Positions 35,725-43,636 of a DNA stretch of 64,000 nucleotides are shown piece by piece; position 1 is the stretch's first letter; every line of letters starts with the position of its first letter. Location: contig NZ_JABFFR010000001.1 of NCBI RefSeq assembly GCF_013423485.1, positions 558,001 through 622,000 on the forward strand, read 5' to 3'. The translations under genes were made by a program, and so were the position numbers. This DNA is from Azospirillum oleiclasticum (GTDB lineage: Bacteria > Pseudomonadota > Alphaproteobacteria > Azospirillales > Azospirillaceae). The notes beneath the pieces are model-generated. The model was not told the origin of the DNA. It worked only from the letters and a program-made list of their open reading frames with translations, and ran no database searches.

Positions 35725-35740
35725 TGCAGAGGCCGTGCCA
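35725..35740 (-). promoter_or_regulatory. Sigma-54 promoter of the flgI operon
   Basis: On the minus strand TGGCACGGCCTCTGCA matches the -24/-12 consensus TGGCACR-N4-TTGCA with one mismatch, and exactly 10 bp separate the GG and GC elements. It stands about 50 bp upstream of the flgI start, leaving a leader of roughly 35-40 nt. Sigma-54 with FlbD, under FliX control, drives such genes in Caulobacter. Confidence 0.78.
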
Positions 35741-35836
35741 ACCGTTGGAACGCCGATCAATGCCCGTTCCGGGAGAACAGCCGGCAATCCCTTCCAGACG
35801 GCGAGCCCGAATGTCCAGTTTTCGCCACAGGAGGGC

Positions 35837-35849
35837 GGCAAATTTTGCC
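35837..35849. promoter_or_regulatory. Palindrome GGCAAA-T-TTTGCC upstream of fliX
   Basis: A perfect 6-1-6 inverted repeat 81 bp before fliX and about 100 bp upstream of the sigma-54 promoter that faces the other way. That is the right distance for an enhancer-type site used by a sigma-54 activator such as FlbD. Identity of the binder is an inference. Confidence 0.4.
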
Positions 35850-35929
35850 CGATTGCGGCATGCCTTGACCGGATGTTAAGCTTGTTCCATCTGTTATGAG
35901 CCAGTTCCTCCAACACCGGTTGCGCGAAC

Positions 35930-36346
35930 ATGAAAGTCGAAGGACCCGGAAAACTTCGCGGCAATGCGTCGGTTCGTCGAACCGGCAAGGCCGAAGGCGG
36001 TTCGGGCGCCAGCTTCGCGAAGCAGCTTTCCGCCGATGCCCCGGCGGCGGCCGGTGTCAACGCGGCCTCGCCGCTGAACGCGTTGTCCGGTGTTCTGGCG
36101 ATGCAGGAGGTGGACGACGCCACCGCGCGCGCCTCCCGTGGAAAGATGCGCGCGCAGGAGATGCTCGACAAGCTGGAGGAGATCCGCCACGGCCTGCTGG
36201 CCGGGGTGCTGCCGGGTGCCAAGCTGGTGGAACTGGCCCGCGTCGTCCAGTCGCGCCGGGTGCAGGTGGACGATCCCCGGCTTGCCGAAATCCTCGACGA
36301 GATCGACCTGCGCGCCCAGGTGGAACTGGCAAAACTCACCTCCTGA
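35930..36346 (+). CDS. fliX: Flagellar assembly regulator FliX
   Basis: Protein of 138 residues restricted to alphaproteobacteria. In Caulobacter, FliX couples early flagellar assembly to the activator FlbD, so that sigma-54 flagellar genes fire only after the basal body forms. The conserved C-terminal half is present: EMLDKLEEIRHGLLAGVLPG and RRVQVDDPRLAEILDEIDLR. The N-terminal third is low-complexity and basic (MKVEGPGKLRGNASVRRTGK). It is divergent from flgI, whose sigma-54 promoter it probably helps to regulate, and 147 bp upstream of dksA. Confidence 0.93.
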   Translation: MKVEGPGKLRGNASVRRTGKAEGGSGASFAKQLSADAPAAAGVNAASPLNALSGVLAMQEVDDATARASRGKMRAQEMLDKLEEIRHGLLAGVLPGAKLVELARVVQSRRVQVDDPRLAEILDEIDLRAQVELAKLTS

Positions 36347-36422
36347 CGCAAGCGCCCGCGGCGGCGTGTGTTCCCTCCCATTCTCCAAGGGCTTGTCCGG
36401 CTTTGCGGGATCATCCGCAGGG

Positions 36423-36451
36423 TTGCGGGCGGCCCTGCGCCTACCTATACT
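36423..36451 (+). promoter_or_regulatory. Sigma-70-type promoter of dksA
   Basis: TTGCGG and TATACT are separated by exactly 17 bp, 43 bp upstream of the dksA start. The -10 is close to consensus; the -35 has TTG plus a GC-rich half, common in GC-rich alphaproteobacteria. It gives dksA a promoter independent of fliX. Confidence 0.6.
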
Positions 36452-36493
36452 CCGCGCCGCCCGGCTACCCCCACCGCGTTTGGATGACCGCGC

Positions 36494-36910
36494 ATGACAG
36501 TGAAGCTGCCGCCCGACTATCAGCCGTCCGACGACGAGCCCTTCATGAACGACCTGATGAAGGAGTATTTCCGGCAGAAGCTGCTGAAGTGGAGAGCCGA
36601 ACTCCTCGCCGAGTCGGAGGAAACCCTTCAGAGCCTCCAGGAAGGTGGCATCCAGGAAGCCGACATCGCCGACCGTGCGTCGGCCGAGACCGACCGTGCG
36701 CTGGAGCTGCGCACCCGCGACCGCGAGCGCAAGCTGATCGCCAAGATCGACGCGGCCGTGGAACGCATCCGCGACGGCAGCTACGGCTACTGTGAGGAGA
36801 CGGGGGAGCCGATCGCTGTGCGCCGGCTCGACGCCCGCCCCATCGCCACGCTCAGTCTCGAGGCGCAGGAACGCCATGAGCGCATGGAGCGCACCCAGCG
36901 CGACGACTGA
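36494..36910 (+). CDS. dksA: RNA polymerase-binding transcription factor DksA
   Basis: Protein of 138 residues that enters the secondary channel of RNA polymerase and, with ppGpp, resets transcription under starvation. The coiled coil carries the tip region EADIADRASAETDRALELRT with the two key aspartates. In the globular part the zinc-finger pattern CxxC...CxxC is reduced to a single Cys: YGYCEETGEPI has Thr for the second Cys, and ATLSLEAQE lacks the last pair. Fold and RLDARPIA are kept, so it should work without zinc, like DksA2 proteins. It has its own promoter. Confidence 0.95.
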   Translation: MTVKLPPDYQPSDDEPFMNDLMKEYFRQKLLKWRAELLAESEETLQSLQEGGIQEADIADRASAETDRALELRTRDRERKLIAKIDAAVERIRDGSYGYCEETGEPIAVRRLDARPIATLSLEAQERHERMERTQRDD

Positions 36911-36937
36911 ACCCTCTCCCGTGCCTCGGGAAAGGGT
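36911..36937. terminator. Hairpin between dksA and the convergent lipoprotein gene
   Basis: An 11-position stem with one mismatch and a 5-nt loop begins immediately after the dksA stop. The genes on both sides converge here, so it can serve both strands. No long T-run follows in either direction. Confidence 0.5.
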
Positions 36938-36955
36938 CCAGTCGTCGCGGAGTGC

Positions 36956-37657
36956 TCAGGGCGCGCAGAACGCCTCCGGCGTGACGATGGCGGCCACCGT
37001 GACGGTGCTGCCGGCGGGGATCACGTATTCCTGCGCGCCGCGCGGATCGGCTGCGTCCGGCGCCCAGTTGTAGGTGTAGCCCAGCCGCGTCCAGGGGAAG
37101 CCTGTGGACTTCATGTCGGACCCCACGGCGTAGGACGACACCATAGTGCCGGCGAACCACTGCGTGTAGGCGGGCGTGCCGATCAGGCTGTTGCCGCAGC
37201 TGGTCGCGGTGGGGTCGGGGTCGGCGCAGGGGCGGAAGATACCCTGGCCGGTGGGGCCGACCGGCTGCCGCTGATCGATGCTCAGGCGCACGAACATGCG
37301 CTTGCGGTCGTTGTCGTTCGCCGGTTGCAGGCCGAGGAACTGGTTCAGGCGCGGAATCAGCTCCGCTTTGGGGAAGTTGCGGCAGGCGTCCGCCAGCTCC
37401 GGCTCGATGGTCACCCAGGTGTCGCGACTCAGCGTGACGGCCTGACCGACGCGCCCGTCCGCCCACTGCGTGTAGGTGGTGTAGGTCGCGGCCTTCACCG
37501 GGTAGGTGAGAGGCTTCAGCGGCCTGACCGCCGACGGTGTGAAGACCGCCGCCTGATGGATGGACTGGTCATAGGCGGAGCGCTCGTTGACCGGCGCCGT
37601 CGCGCACGCCGTAAGAACGAGGGTGAAGGCGGAAAGAATTAAGGTGGAAGCGCGCAT
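36956..37657 (-). CDS. Hypothetical lipoprotein (233 aa)
   Basis: Unrecognised envelope protein of 233 residues. The N-terminus is a lipoprotein signal with lipobox LTAC (Cys about residue 18) followed by ATAP, so it should be lipidated and, lacking an Asp after the Cys, sent to the outer membrane. The mature part is beta-rich with several Trp and Tyr and about four further cysteines that could form disulfides (NFPKAELIPRLNQFLG, DPTATSCGNSLIG). No motif gives an enzyme activity. It converges on dksA and stands apart from the zinc genes that follow. Confidence 0.75.
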   Translation of the reverse strand: MRASTLILSAFTLVLTACATAPVNERSAYDQSIHQAAVFTPSAVRPLKPLTYPVKAATYTTYTQWADGRVGQAVTLSRDTWVTIEPELADACRNFPKAELIPRLNQFLGLQPANDNDRKRMFVRLSIDQRQPVGPTGQGIFRPCADPDPTATSCGNSLIGTPAYTQWFAGTMVSSYAVGSDMKSTGFPWTRLGYTYNWAPDAADPRGAQEYVIPAGSTVTVAAIVTPEAFCAP

Positions 37658-37734
37658 CGCGGGTTCCCTCCGGCGGAGTTTCCCGTGATGCTAGATTCGA
37701 TCGGGGGGTCTTGCCAAGTCGTACGTGTGCCGGA

Positions 37735-38922
37735 TCAGGCGGTGGCGCTTCCCTCGCCCTGCACGAACTGGCGGAACATCGGCTCGATCACCGGCTGCCC
37801 GACGTCGCGGGTGATGAAGACCAGCTTGGAGCGGTGGTCGTCGTCCGGCCACGCCTCCAGCCGCACCGGCGGGTGGAACATGTGCTGCACGCCGTGCACC
37901 ACCACCGGCATCTCGCTTTCCACCACGTTCAGGATGCCCTTGATGCGCAGGATGTCGGCCCCGCGCAGCGTGATCAGCGCCTCCATGAAATCGACGAAGC
38001 CGTTCCAGCGGATGGGCTCGTCCACCACCATGCAGAAGGCGCGGATGTGGTCGTCGTGGCGGTTCGCGTCGTGGTGATGGTGCTCGTGCCCGCAATCCGG
38101 GCCGCAATGCTCACCGTATTCGTGATCATGGTCATGATCGTGATCGTGATCGTGACCGTGCTCATGGCCATGCTCGTGCCCATGGTCATGATCATGGTGG
38201 TGATGGTCGTGCCCGTGCCCGTGCTGCTGCTCGTCGCGGTAGGCCTCCTCCTTCAGCCAGCGGGCGACGTCAGGGCTTTTGGTGGCGGGGTTGTAGAGGC
38301 CGGCGTTGAACAGCGCGTCCGGATCGACCTGCCCATGCGCCGCCGGGATCACCGGGGCGGCGGGGTTGATGGCCTCCAGCCGCTTCATCAGCGCCAGCGT
38401 CGCCGTCGGCACCGCCACGTCGGTCTTGGTCAGCACGATGCGGTCGGCCACCGCGGCCTGCTTCACGCTTTCCGGATGCTGGTCGAGCTGCGACATGCCG
38501 TGCGCGGCGTCCACCGTACTGACCACCCCGTCCAGCCGGAAGCGGGCGGCCAGCAGCGGGTCGGCGATCATGGTGTGGATGATCGGCGCCGGGTCGGCCA
38601 GTCCGGTGGTCTCCACGATCACCCGGTCGAATTCCGGCACCTCGCCGCGCACCCGCTTCAGGAACAGGTCGCGCAGTGTGTTCACCAGATCGCCGCGCAT
38701 GGTGCAGCAGACACAGCCGCTGTCCATCACCACCATGTTCTCGGATGCCTTGGCGACCAGCAGATGGTCCAGCCCGACCTCGCCGAACTCGTTGATCACC
38801 ACCGCGGTGCGCGCCATGCCGGGATGGCGCAGCAGCGCCTGGAGCAGGGTGGTCTTGCCGCTGCCCAGGAAACCGGTGAGGACGGAGACGGGCAGGCGGA
38901 TGGCGGGGGCGTGTTCGCTCAA
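37735..38922 (-). CDS. CobW/COG0523 GTPase with His-rich loop, zinc metallochaperone type (ZigA/ZagA-like)
   Basis: G3E-family GTPase of 395 residues, probably handing zinc to client proteins when zinc is scarce. It has the P-loop GFLGSGKTT, the metal motif CVCC in DSGCVCCTMRGD (GCxCC pattern), Walker B ETTGLADPAP and the TKTD base motif. A His/Asp/Glu-rich insert (about 230-292) and a CobW C-terminal domain follow. It starts with TTG at 38922, which shares bases with the zur stop and has GGAG 8 nt upstream. Coupling to zur argues for zinc rather than cobalt. Confidence 0.92.
   Translation of the reverse strand: MSEHAPAIRLPVSVLTGFLGSGKTTLLQALLRHPGMARTAVVINEFGEVGLDHLLVAKASENMVVMDSGCVCCTMRGDLVNTLRDLFLKRVRGEVPEFDRVIVETTGLADPAPIIHTMIADPLLAARFRLDGVVSTVDAAHGMSQLDQHPESVKQAAVADRIVLTKTDVAVPTATLALMKRLEAINPAAPVIPAAHGQVDPDALFNAGLYNPATKSPDVARWLKEEAYRDEQQHGHGHDHHHHDHDHGHEHGHEHGHDHDHDHDHDHEYGEHCGPDCGHEHHHHDANRHDDHIRAFCMVVDEPIRWNGFVDFMEALITLRGADILRIKGILNVVESEMPVVVHGVQHMFHPPVRLEAWPDDDHRSKLVFITRDVGQPVIEPMFRQFVQGEGSATA
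38050..38225 (-). repeat. His-Asp/His-Glu/His-Gly coding repeat in the CobW gene
   Basis: Tandem two-codon units (CAC/CAT followed by GAC/GAT, GAG or GGC) encode about 25 histidines within roughly 55 residues. At the DNA level this is an imperfect hexanucleotide repeat, so unit number may vary by slippage without shifting the frame. The protein segment is a likely zinc store or donor. Confidence 0.8.
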
Positions 38923-39407
38923 CGGTCGGTCTCCGGTTGGCAATGGGGGCAGATCCCGCGCACCTCCACCGTGGGGCGGATCACGCGGAACCCGTGCTCC
39001 GCGGCCGACGCGGCGATGGCCGCGCGGATGCGGGGATCGTCGATCTCGATGGCGTCGCCGCAGCGCTCGCACACCATGAACTGCCCGGAATGGGCGGCCC
39101 CCGGCTCGGGACAGCCGATGTAGGCGTTCAGGGACTCGATGCGGTGCACCAGCCCCTGCTCGACCAGGAACTCCAGCGCGCGGTAGACGGTCAGCGGGGC
39201 GGTGGCCTTGCCCTCCGCCCGGCTCAGATCCTCGAGGATCGCGTAGGCGCCGCGCGGCTTGTGGCCGGTCCACACCAGCTCCAGCACCCGGCGGCGCAGG
39301 ATCGTCAGTTTCGCCCCGCGCTTGGCGCACAGCGCCTCCGCGCGCGTCAGCGCGTCGTGGATGCAGTGGTCGTGGTCGTGCGTGGCGGCGTCGGACGGCG
39401 GAACCAT
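38919..39407 (-). CDS. zur: Fur-family zinc regulator Zur
   Basis: Regulator of 162 residues. The N-terminal winged helix has the Fur-family order GAKLTILRRRVLELVWTGHK and APLTVYRALEFLVEQGLVHR. The structural zinc site is formed by CERC and, near the end, CPHC. An extra His-rich start (ATHDHDHCIHDAL) is typical of Zur. It should repress zinc uptake genes when zinc is plentiful. Four-base overlap with the downstream CobW gene makes a zur-cobW operon, supporting Zur over Fur or Mur. The ATG at 39407 fits homologue length. Confidence 0.9.
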   Translation of the reverse strand: MVPPSDAATHDHDHCIHDALTRAEALCAKRGAKLTILRRRVLELVWTGHKPRGAYAILEDLSRAEGKATAPLTVYRALEFLVEQGLVHRIESLNAYIGCPEPGAAHSGQFMVCERCGDAIEIDDPRIRAAIAASAAEHGFRVIRPTVEVRGICPHCQPETDR

Positions 39408-39459
39408 GCCTGTGCATATACGACCGCCGGGAGCGGATGGGAAGCGGGGAGGGGGGCCG

Positions 39460-39492
39460 AAAAAGACGGGGCGGCCCCAATGGAGCCGCCCC
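39460..39492 (-). terminator. Rho-independent terminator of phoX
   Basis: On the minus strand an 8-bp perfect stem GGGGCGGC / GCCGCCCC with a 9-nt loop is followed by GTCTTTTT. It lies 28 bp past the phoX stop and also insulates zur from phoX readthrough. Confidence 0.85.
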
Positions 39493-39520
39493 GGTCTTCC
39501 CAGCGCCAGAAAAAGTCCGT

Positions 39521-41515
39521 TTACGACCCGATCACGCCGCCGCCCTTCTTGGTGATGGCGACGACCGACGGGCGCGGCGGCATGCCGGGCTTGAAGTCGG
39601 GCCAGCGGGTGGCCGGCTCCTCGAAGGTGGAGAGCTTGCCGAACGGCTTGTACAGATCCGTGCCGTCGGTGGCGGGGTGCTGCACGGCGACGAACAGGGT
39701 CTGATCGTCGGGCGCGAAGCAGGGGCCGCACATCTCGGCACCCACCGGCACGCGGTAGAACATCATCGACTTGCCGCGCAGCGGGCCCGCGGTCTCCATC
39801 GCGTAGACGCCGTCCGCCTTGCCGGACGCCTTGGCCCAACCCTCGCCCTGGTCGGTGGTGATCCACAGCCGGCCCTGGTTGTCCACCGCGCAATTGTCGG
39901 GGCAGGAGAACCAGCCGTTCTTGGAGGTGTCGGCGTGGAACATGGCGCCGACCTCGGCGAGCTGCGGGTTTCCGCCCTTCACCAGGATGTTCCAGGTGAA
40001 CTTCGTCGCGGTGTGGTCGCCGTCCGGCGGCAGCATCTCCACCACCTGGCCCCACAGGTTCTCGGCGCGCGGGTTGGCGGCGTCGAGCTGGTCGGCCTTG
40101 CGGCGGGAGTTGTTGGTCAGCATCACGTAGACCGCGTTGGTCTTCGGATTGACCTCGATGTCTTCCGGGCGGTCCATCTTGGTGGCGCCCACCGCGTCGC
40201 CGGCCAGACGCGCCTTGATCAGCAGCTCCGCCTGATCGCGGAAGCCGTTCTCGGCGGTCAGCTTGCCCTGGCCGTGCACCAGCGGCAGCCACTCCAGCGA
40301 GCCGTCGGTGTTGAACTTGCCGACGTAGAGCGTGCCCTCGTCGAGCAGGGTCATGTTGTGGGCGCGGTCGCCCGCCACGTATTTCTTGGCGGAGACGAAC
40401 TTGTAGACATAGTCGAAGCGCTCGTCGTCACCGGAATAGGCGACGACCGAGTTGTCCTTGGTGATGGCGACCGAGCAGGCCTCGTGCTTGAAGCGGCCCA
40501 GCGCGGTGCGCTTGCGCGGGGTCGAGGTCGGATCGTAGGGGTCGATTTCGACGATCCAGCCGAAGCGGTTGGCCTCGTTCGGCTCCTTGGTCACGTCGAA
40601 GCGGTCGTGATAGGCGCCCCAGTTGTACCAGCGGCCGGGCACGCCGTAGCGGTCGCCCTTGGCCTTCTCGTCCGGATGCCAGAAATAGCCGTTGAAGTTC
40701 TCCTCGGCCGACAGCCAGGTGCCCCAGGGCGTCATGCCGCCGGCGCAGTTGTTCAGCATGCCGCGCACCTTGGTGCCGGTCGGGTCGTAGGAGGTCTTCA
40801 TCAGCGCGTGCCCGGCCGCCGGGCCGGTGATGATACACTCCGTCTCGCCGGTGATCCGGCGGTTCATGCTGGACTTCGGGTCGTAGGTCCACTTGCCGGC
40901 GACCTTGCGGATCTCGATCACGCTGCCGCCGTGGGCGGCGATCTCGATGTCCGCCAGATCCTTGGTCATGGCGGCGAACTTGGCCTTCTGCTGCTCCCCG
41001 TTCAGGCCGGGGAACATGACCTCCTCGTCCGTGTACTCGTGGTTCACGCAGAGCAGGCCGTGGTCCGGGGTGTTGGAGCCGAGCGGCAGCGGCGCGAAGC
41101 CGACGAAGTCGTTGTTGTAGCCGAACTGTTTCCCCTGCGCCGCGGCCGACTGCTTCATCGGGTCGAAGGCGGGGGCGTCGGCCAGCACCGGGTCGCCCCA
41201 GCGGATGAGGATGTCCGCGTCGTAGCCCGCGGCCACATGGTGGGTCTCATCGACTCCGAACTCCACCTCGGTGAAGGCGAAGCTGGGCTTGCCCTCGGCG
41301 GCCGCGGCGGCGGCCGGCTTCAGACCGGCGAGCGCCGCCGGGCCGAGCGTGGCGGTGATCGCGGACACCGCCAGCGCACCGCGCAGCATGTCGCGGCGGC
41401 CGAAGCGGGCGGCGATGATGTCGCCCATCGTCGGGTTGGCGCTGGTGTTGCGGCCGATATCCTCGTCGGCCTCGAACTGCGCCGAGCGCAGCATCCGCGG
41501 GTCGCGGGTGTCCAT
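39521..41515 (-). CDS. phoX: PhoX-family alkaline phosphatase
   Basis: Exported phosphatase of 664 residues that frees phosphate from organic esters using calcium and iron. The N-terminal extension is followed by a Tat signal with the twin arginine in GRRDMLRGALAVSAI (about residues 40-60). The body is the PhoX six-blade propeller, with the family stretches LLCVNHEYTDEE, NNCAGGMTPWGTWLSAEEN and RPEDIEVNPKTNAVY. GGAGG stands 8 nt before the ATG at 41515. Direct PhoB boxes are not clear upstream. It is a single-gene unit closed by a strong terminator. Confidence 0.93.
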   Translation of the reverse strand: MDTRDPRMLRSAQFEADEDIGRNTSANPTMGDIIAARFGRRDMLRGALAVSAITATLGPAALAGLKPAAAAAAEGKPSFAFTEVEFGVDETHHVAAGYDADILIRWGDPVLADAPAFDPMKQSAAAQGKQFGYNNDFVGFAPLPLGSNTPDHGLLCVNHEYTDEEVMFPGLNGEQQKAKFAAMTKDLADIEIAAHGGSVIEIRKVAGKWTYDPKSSMNRRITGETECIITGPAAGHALMKTSYDPTGTKVRGMLNNCAGGMTPWGTWLSAEENFNGYFWHPDEKAKGDRYGVPGRWYNWGAYHDRFDVTKEPNEANRFGWIVEIDPYDPTSTPRKRTALGRFKHEACSVAITKDNSVVAYSGDDERFDYVYKFVSAKKYVAGDRAHNMTLLDEGTLYVGKFNTDGSLEWLPLVHGQGKLTAENGFRDQAELLIKARLAGDAVGATKMDRPEDIEVNPKTNAVYVMLTNNSRRKADQLDAANPRAENLWGQVVEMLPPDGDHTATKFTWNILVKGGNPQLAEVGAMFHADTSKNGWFSCPDNCAVDNQGRLWITTDQGEGWAKASGKADGVYAMETAGPLRGKSMMFYRVPVGAEMCGPCFAPDDQTLFVAVQHPATDGTDLYKPFGKLSTFEEPATRWPDFKPGMPPRPSVVAITKKGGGVIGS

Positions 41516-41785
41516 GGCTGTTGCCTCCGCCTCTTCGGGAATCGCCGGGGTCGCGATCTTGGGGGTCTTTGATTCCGCCGGGTCCGGAGCGGACCCTGCG
41601 GGCGGCACGATAGCCGGGCCGTATGACGCTTTCTTTGCGCCCGCGTGACGGCGCGGTGAATTCCCCGGCCGCGACGCCGGTCCTGCCCGCTACGACCGAA
41701 GCCCATCCCTCTATTTCGTACACCCACAAGTGGGGAGCGAGCGGCTATGGTCACGTCAAGGAACGATCGGCTGAGGAGAACCGCC

Positions 41786-41965
41786 ATGCTCCGGCTCGGC
41801 ACACCGGTGAAGATCAACGGGCGCGAGGCGCTGGTCGTCGCGCGCACGCTGGCCGGCGACCCCCGCTACGATGTGCGGTTCGCGGACGGGACCGTGGAGA
41901 AGTATGTGAAGGAGCAGGATCTGGAGCCGGTGACCGGACGGGCGGGCGGCGATCCGGTGCGCTGA
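41786..41965 (+). CDS. Small hypothetical protein (59 aa)
   Basis: Protein of 59 residues starting MLRLGTPVKINGREALVVAR and continuing with DPRYDVRFADGTVEKYVKEQ, which looks like a small SH3-like or Tudor-like beta barrel (alternating hydrophobics, a GDPRYDVRF turn). GAGGAG stands 7 nt before the ATG at 41786, which decides this start over one 13 codons upstream. Function unknown. It is read rightwards and ends 5 nt before the convergent diguanylate cyclase gene. Confidence 0.65.
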   Translation: MLRLGTPVKINGREALVVARTLAGDPRYDVRFADGTVEKYVKEQDLEPVTGRAGGDPVR

Positions 41966-41970
41966 CGCGC

Positions 41971-42996
41971 TCAGCCTTCGGCGCACACCTGGTTGCGGCC
42001 GGTGTTCTTGGCGCGGTAGAGGGCCGAGTCGGCGCGGCGGACCAGCTCGGGCAACGGCTCGCCCGGCCGGTACTCGGCGGCGCCGATGGACAGGGTGACG
42101 GTGCCGTAATTCACGCTGCGGCTGCGGTTGACGATCTGGCGGGAGCCGACGGTGGTGCGGACCTGCTCCGCCACCTTGACGGCGTTCCGGAGCGACGTCT
42201 GCGGCAGCACGATCGCGAACTCCTCCCCGCCATAGCGGGCCGCGGTGTCGCGGCCCTTGATGCACTCCGTCAAGGCACGGGCGACCAGCCGCAGCACATG
42301 GTCGCCCACCAGATGGCCGTGGGTGTCGTTGAACAGCTTGAAGCGGTCGATGTCGATGAGCAGCAGGCACAGCGGCAGCCCCTCCTGCTGCGCGGTCTGC
42401 ATCGCCTCGACCATGGTGTGGTCGAACGCCTTGCGGTTGGCGATGCCGGTGAGGCCGTCGGTCATCGCCTCGCGCCGCGCGGTGTCCAGGCTCACCCGCA
42501 TCTCGGCGAGCTGCTGGCTGGAATCGAGAAGCTGCGTCTGCAGCCGCGATTGCCGGTCGATGATGGCCGAGGTTTCCGCGGCGATGGCCGCCACGACGGC
42601 GCGCAGATCCTCCATGCCCAGCGGCTGGTCCAACTCGCCCTGGAGCCCGGCGAGCGCCGTGCCGTAGCGGTTCGTCTCGGTGCCGACGGAATCCAGCATC
42701 TCCATGATCTTCGCCAGCGAGGCCCGCGCCCGTTCCGAAGTCTCGCGGATCGCCTGGGATTCGGCGTCCAGGGTGAAGAAGCGCTTGTACAGCTCGTCGC
42801 ACAGGAGCTGGGTCAACCGCCCCCCGTCGCGCTGGGCCATCTCGATCGCGCGGGAAAGGTCCGGGAAATGGCCGCTGTAATGGGCGTACCAGAGCGTGAA
42901 GTTCTCGGGATTTGGCGGAAGCTGCTCCGCGTGGAGCCGCTGTATGGCCTTGTCGGCCAACGCACCCGCGCGCTCGATGTCCTCGTCGTACGCCAC
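41971..42996 (-). CDS. Diguanylate cyclase (GGDEF domain) without I-site
   Basis: Cytoplasmic protein of 341 residues that should make cyclic di-GMP from GTP. The N-terminal 165 residues are helical with the phrase PPNPENFTLWYAHYSG, seen in many proteobacterial cyclases of this type, and contain a coiled coil. The GGDEF domain (about 170-335) has LLLIDIDRFKLFNDTHGHL and the active motif YGGEEF. At the inhibitory-site position the residues are KGRD, not RxxD, so product feedback is probably lost. A GTG at 42996 is used since the longer frame adds an unlikely basic leader. Confidence 0.9.
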   Translation of the reverse strand: MAYDEDIERAGALADKAIQRLHAEQLPPNPENFTLWYAHYSGHFPDLSRAIEMAQRDGGRLTQLLCDELYKRFFTLDAESQAIRETSERARASLAKIMEMLDSVGTETNRYGTALAGLQGELDQPLGMEDLRAVVAAIAAETSAIIDRQSRLQTQLLDSSQQLAEMRVSLDTARREAMTDGLTGIANRKAFDHTMVEAMQTAQQEGLPLCLLLIDIDRFKLFNDTHGHLVGDHVLRLVARALTECIKGRDTAARYGGEEFAIVLPQTSLRNAVKVAEQVRTTVGSRQIVNRSRSVNYGTVTLSIGAAEYRPGEPLPELVRRADSALYRAKNTGRNQVCAEG

Positions 42997-43089
42997 GGCG
43001 TGCGGCCCCCCCTTATGGTTCCTTGAAATACGGTAGCGCGTCGATACCGAATCCCGCAAGGGGGACTATGACCTTTGTAAAGATACTTC

Positions 43090-43587
43090 TCAGTTGCACT
43101 GGCCGATGGAATTTTCGCCGCAGACGCGTTTGCCGTCCACCCAGGTGGCCCCGGTCATGTCGGAATGGCGCAGATCGGTGCCCGCCAGCCGCGCGCCCGT
43201 GAAGTCGGCGTTCACCAGCGTCGCGTTCACCAGCTTGGCGTTGCGCAGGTCGGCTTCCCGAAAGGAGGCGCCGGTCAGATCGGCGCGGGTCATGTCCGCT
43301 TCGATCAGCCTGGCACCGTCCAGCACGGTGCCCTTCATGGTAGCGCTCACGAATCTGGCGCGATAGGCGTCCGCGCCCGCGAGCTTGGCGCCATTGAGCG
43401 TCGCACGCCCGAAGGCGGCGTCGCGCAGCATGGCATCGCTCAGGTCGGCACCGGACAAGTCCTGCCCATCGAAGAAGCAGCGGCGCCAGTTGACCTTGGG
43501 CTGCGCCGCGTCGGAGCAATCGGCCCAGGCCGGCAGGGGTGCGAGCGTGGAGGCGGATAGGATGAATGCGATGAAAAATACTCTCAT
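43090..43587 (-). CDS. Exported pentapeptide-repeat protein
   Basis: Secreted protein of 165 residues. The signal peptide (about 1-22) ends at PAWADC. A right-handed beta helix of A(D/N)LxX pentapeptides follows for about 18 units: DLSGADLSDAMLRDAAFGRA, then DMTRADLTGASFREADLRNA. Cysteines near both ends (CSDAAQ, RRCFFDG, VCGENSIGQC) may form caps or disulfides, as expected for a periplasmic repeat protein. Cytoplasmic pentapeptide proteins can mimic DNA; an exported one cannot, so that role is excluded. Function unknown. Confidence 0.88.
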   Translation of the reverse strand: MRVFFIAFILSASTLAPLPAWADCSDAAQPKVNWRRCFFDGQDLSGADLSDAMLRDAAFGRATLNGAKLAGADAYRARFVSATMKGTVLDGARLIEADMTRADLTGASFREADLRNAKLVNATLVNADFTGARLAGTDLRHSDMTGATWVDGKRVCGENSIGQCN

Positions 43588-43636
43588 GGTGCCCCGTTAA
43601 ATAGGAGGACATTCGGCGAGCGCCAGCCCATGCCCG

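Noticed and set aside
41625..41670. Possible PhoB box upstream of phoX
   Set aside because: GTCA elements occur 22 bp apart on the minus strand, but the middle repeat does not match the PhoB consensus, so I do not call it.
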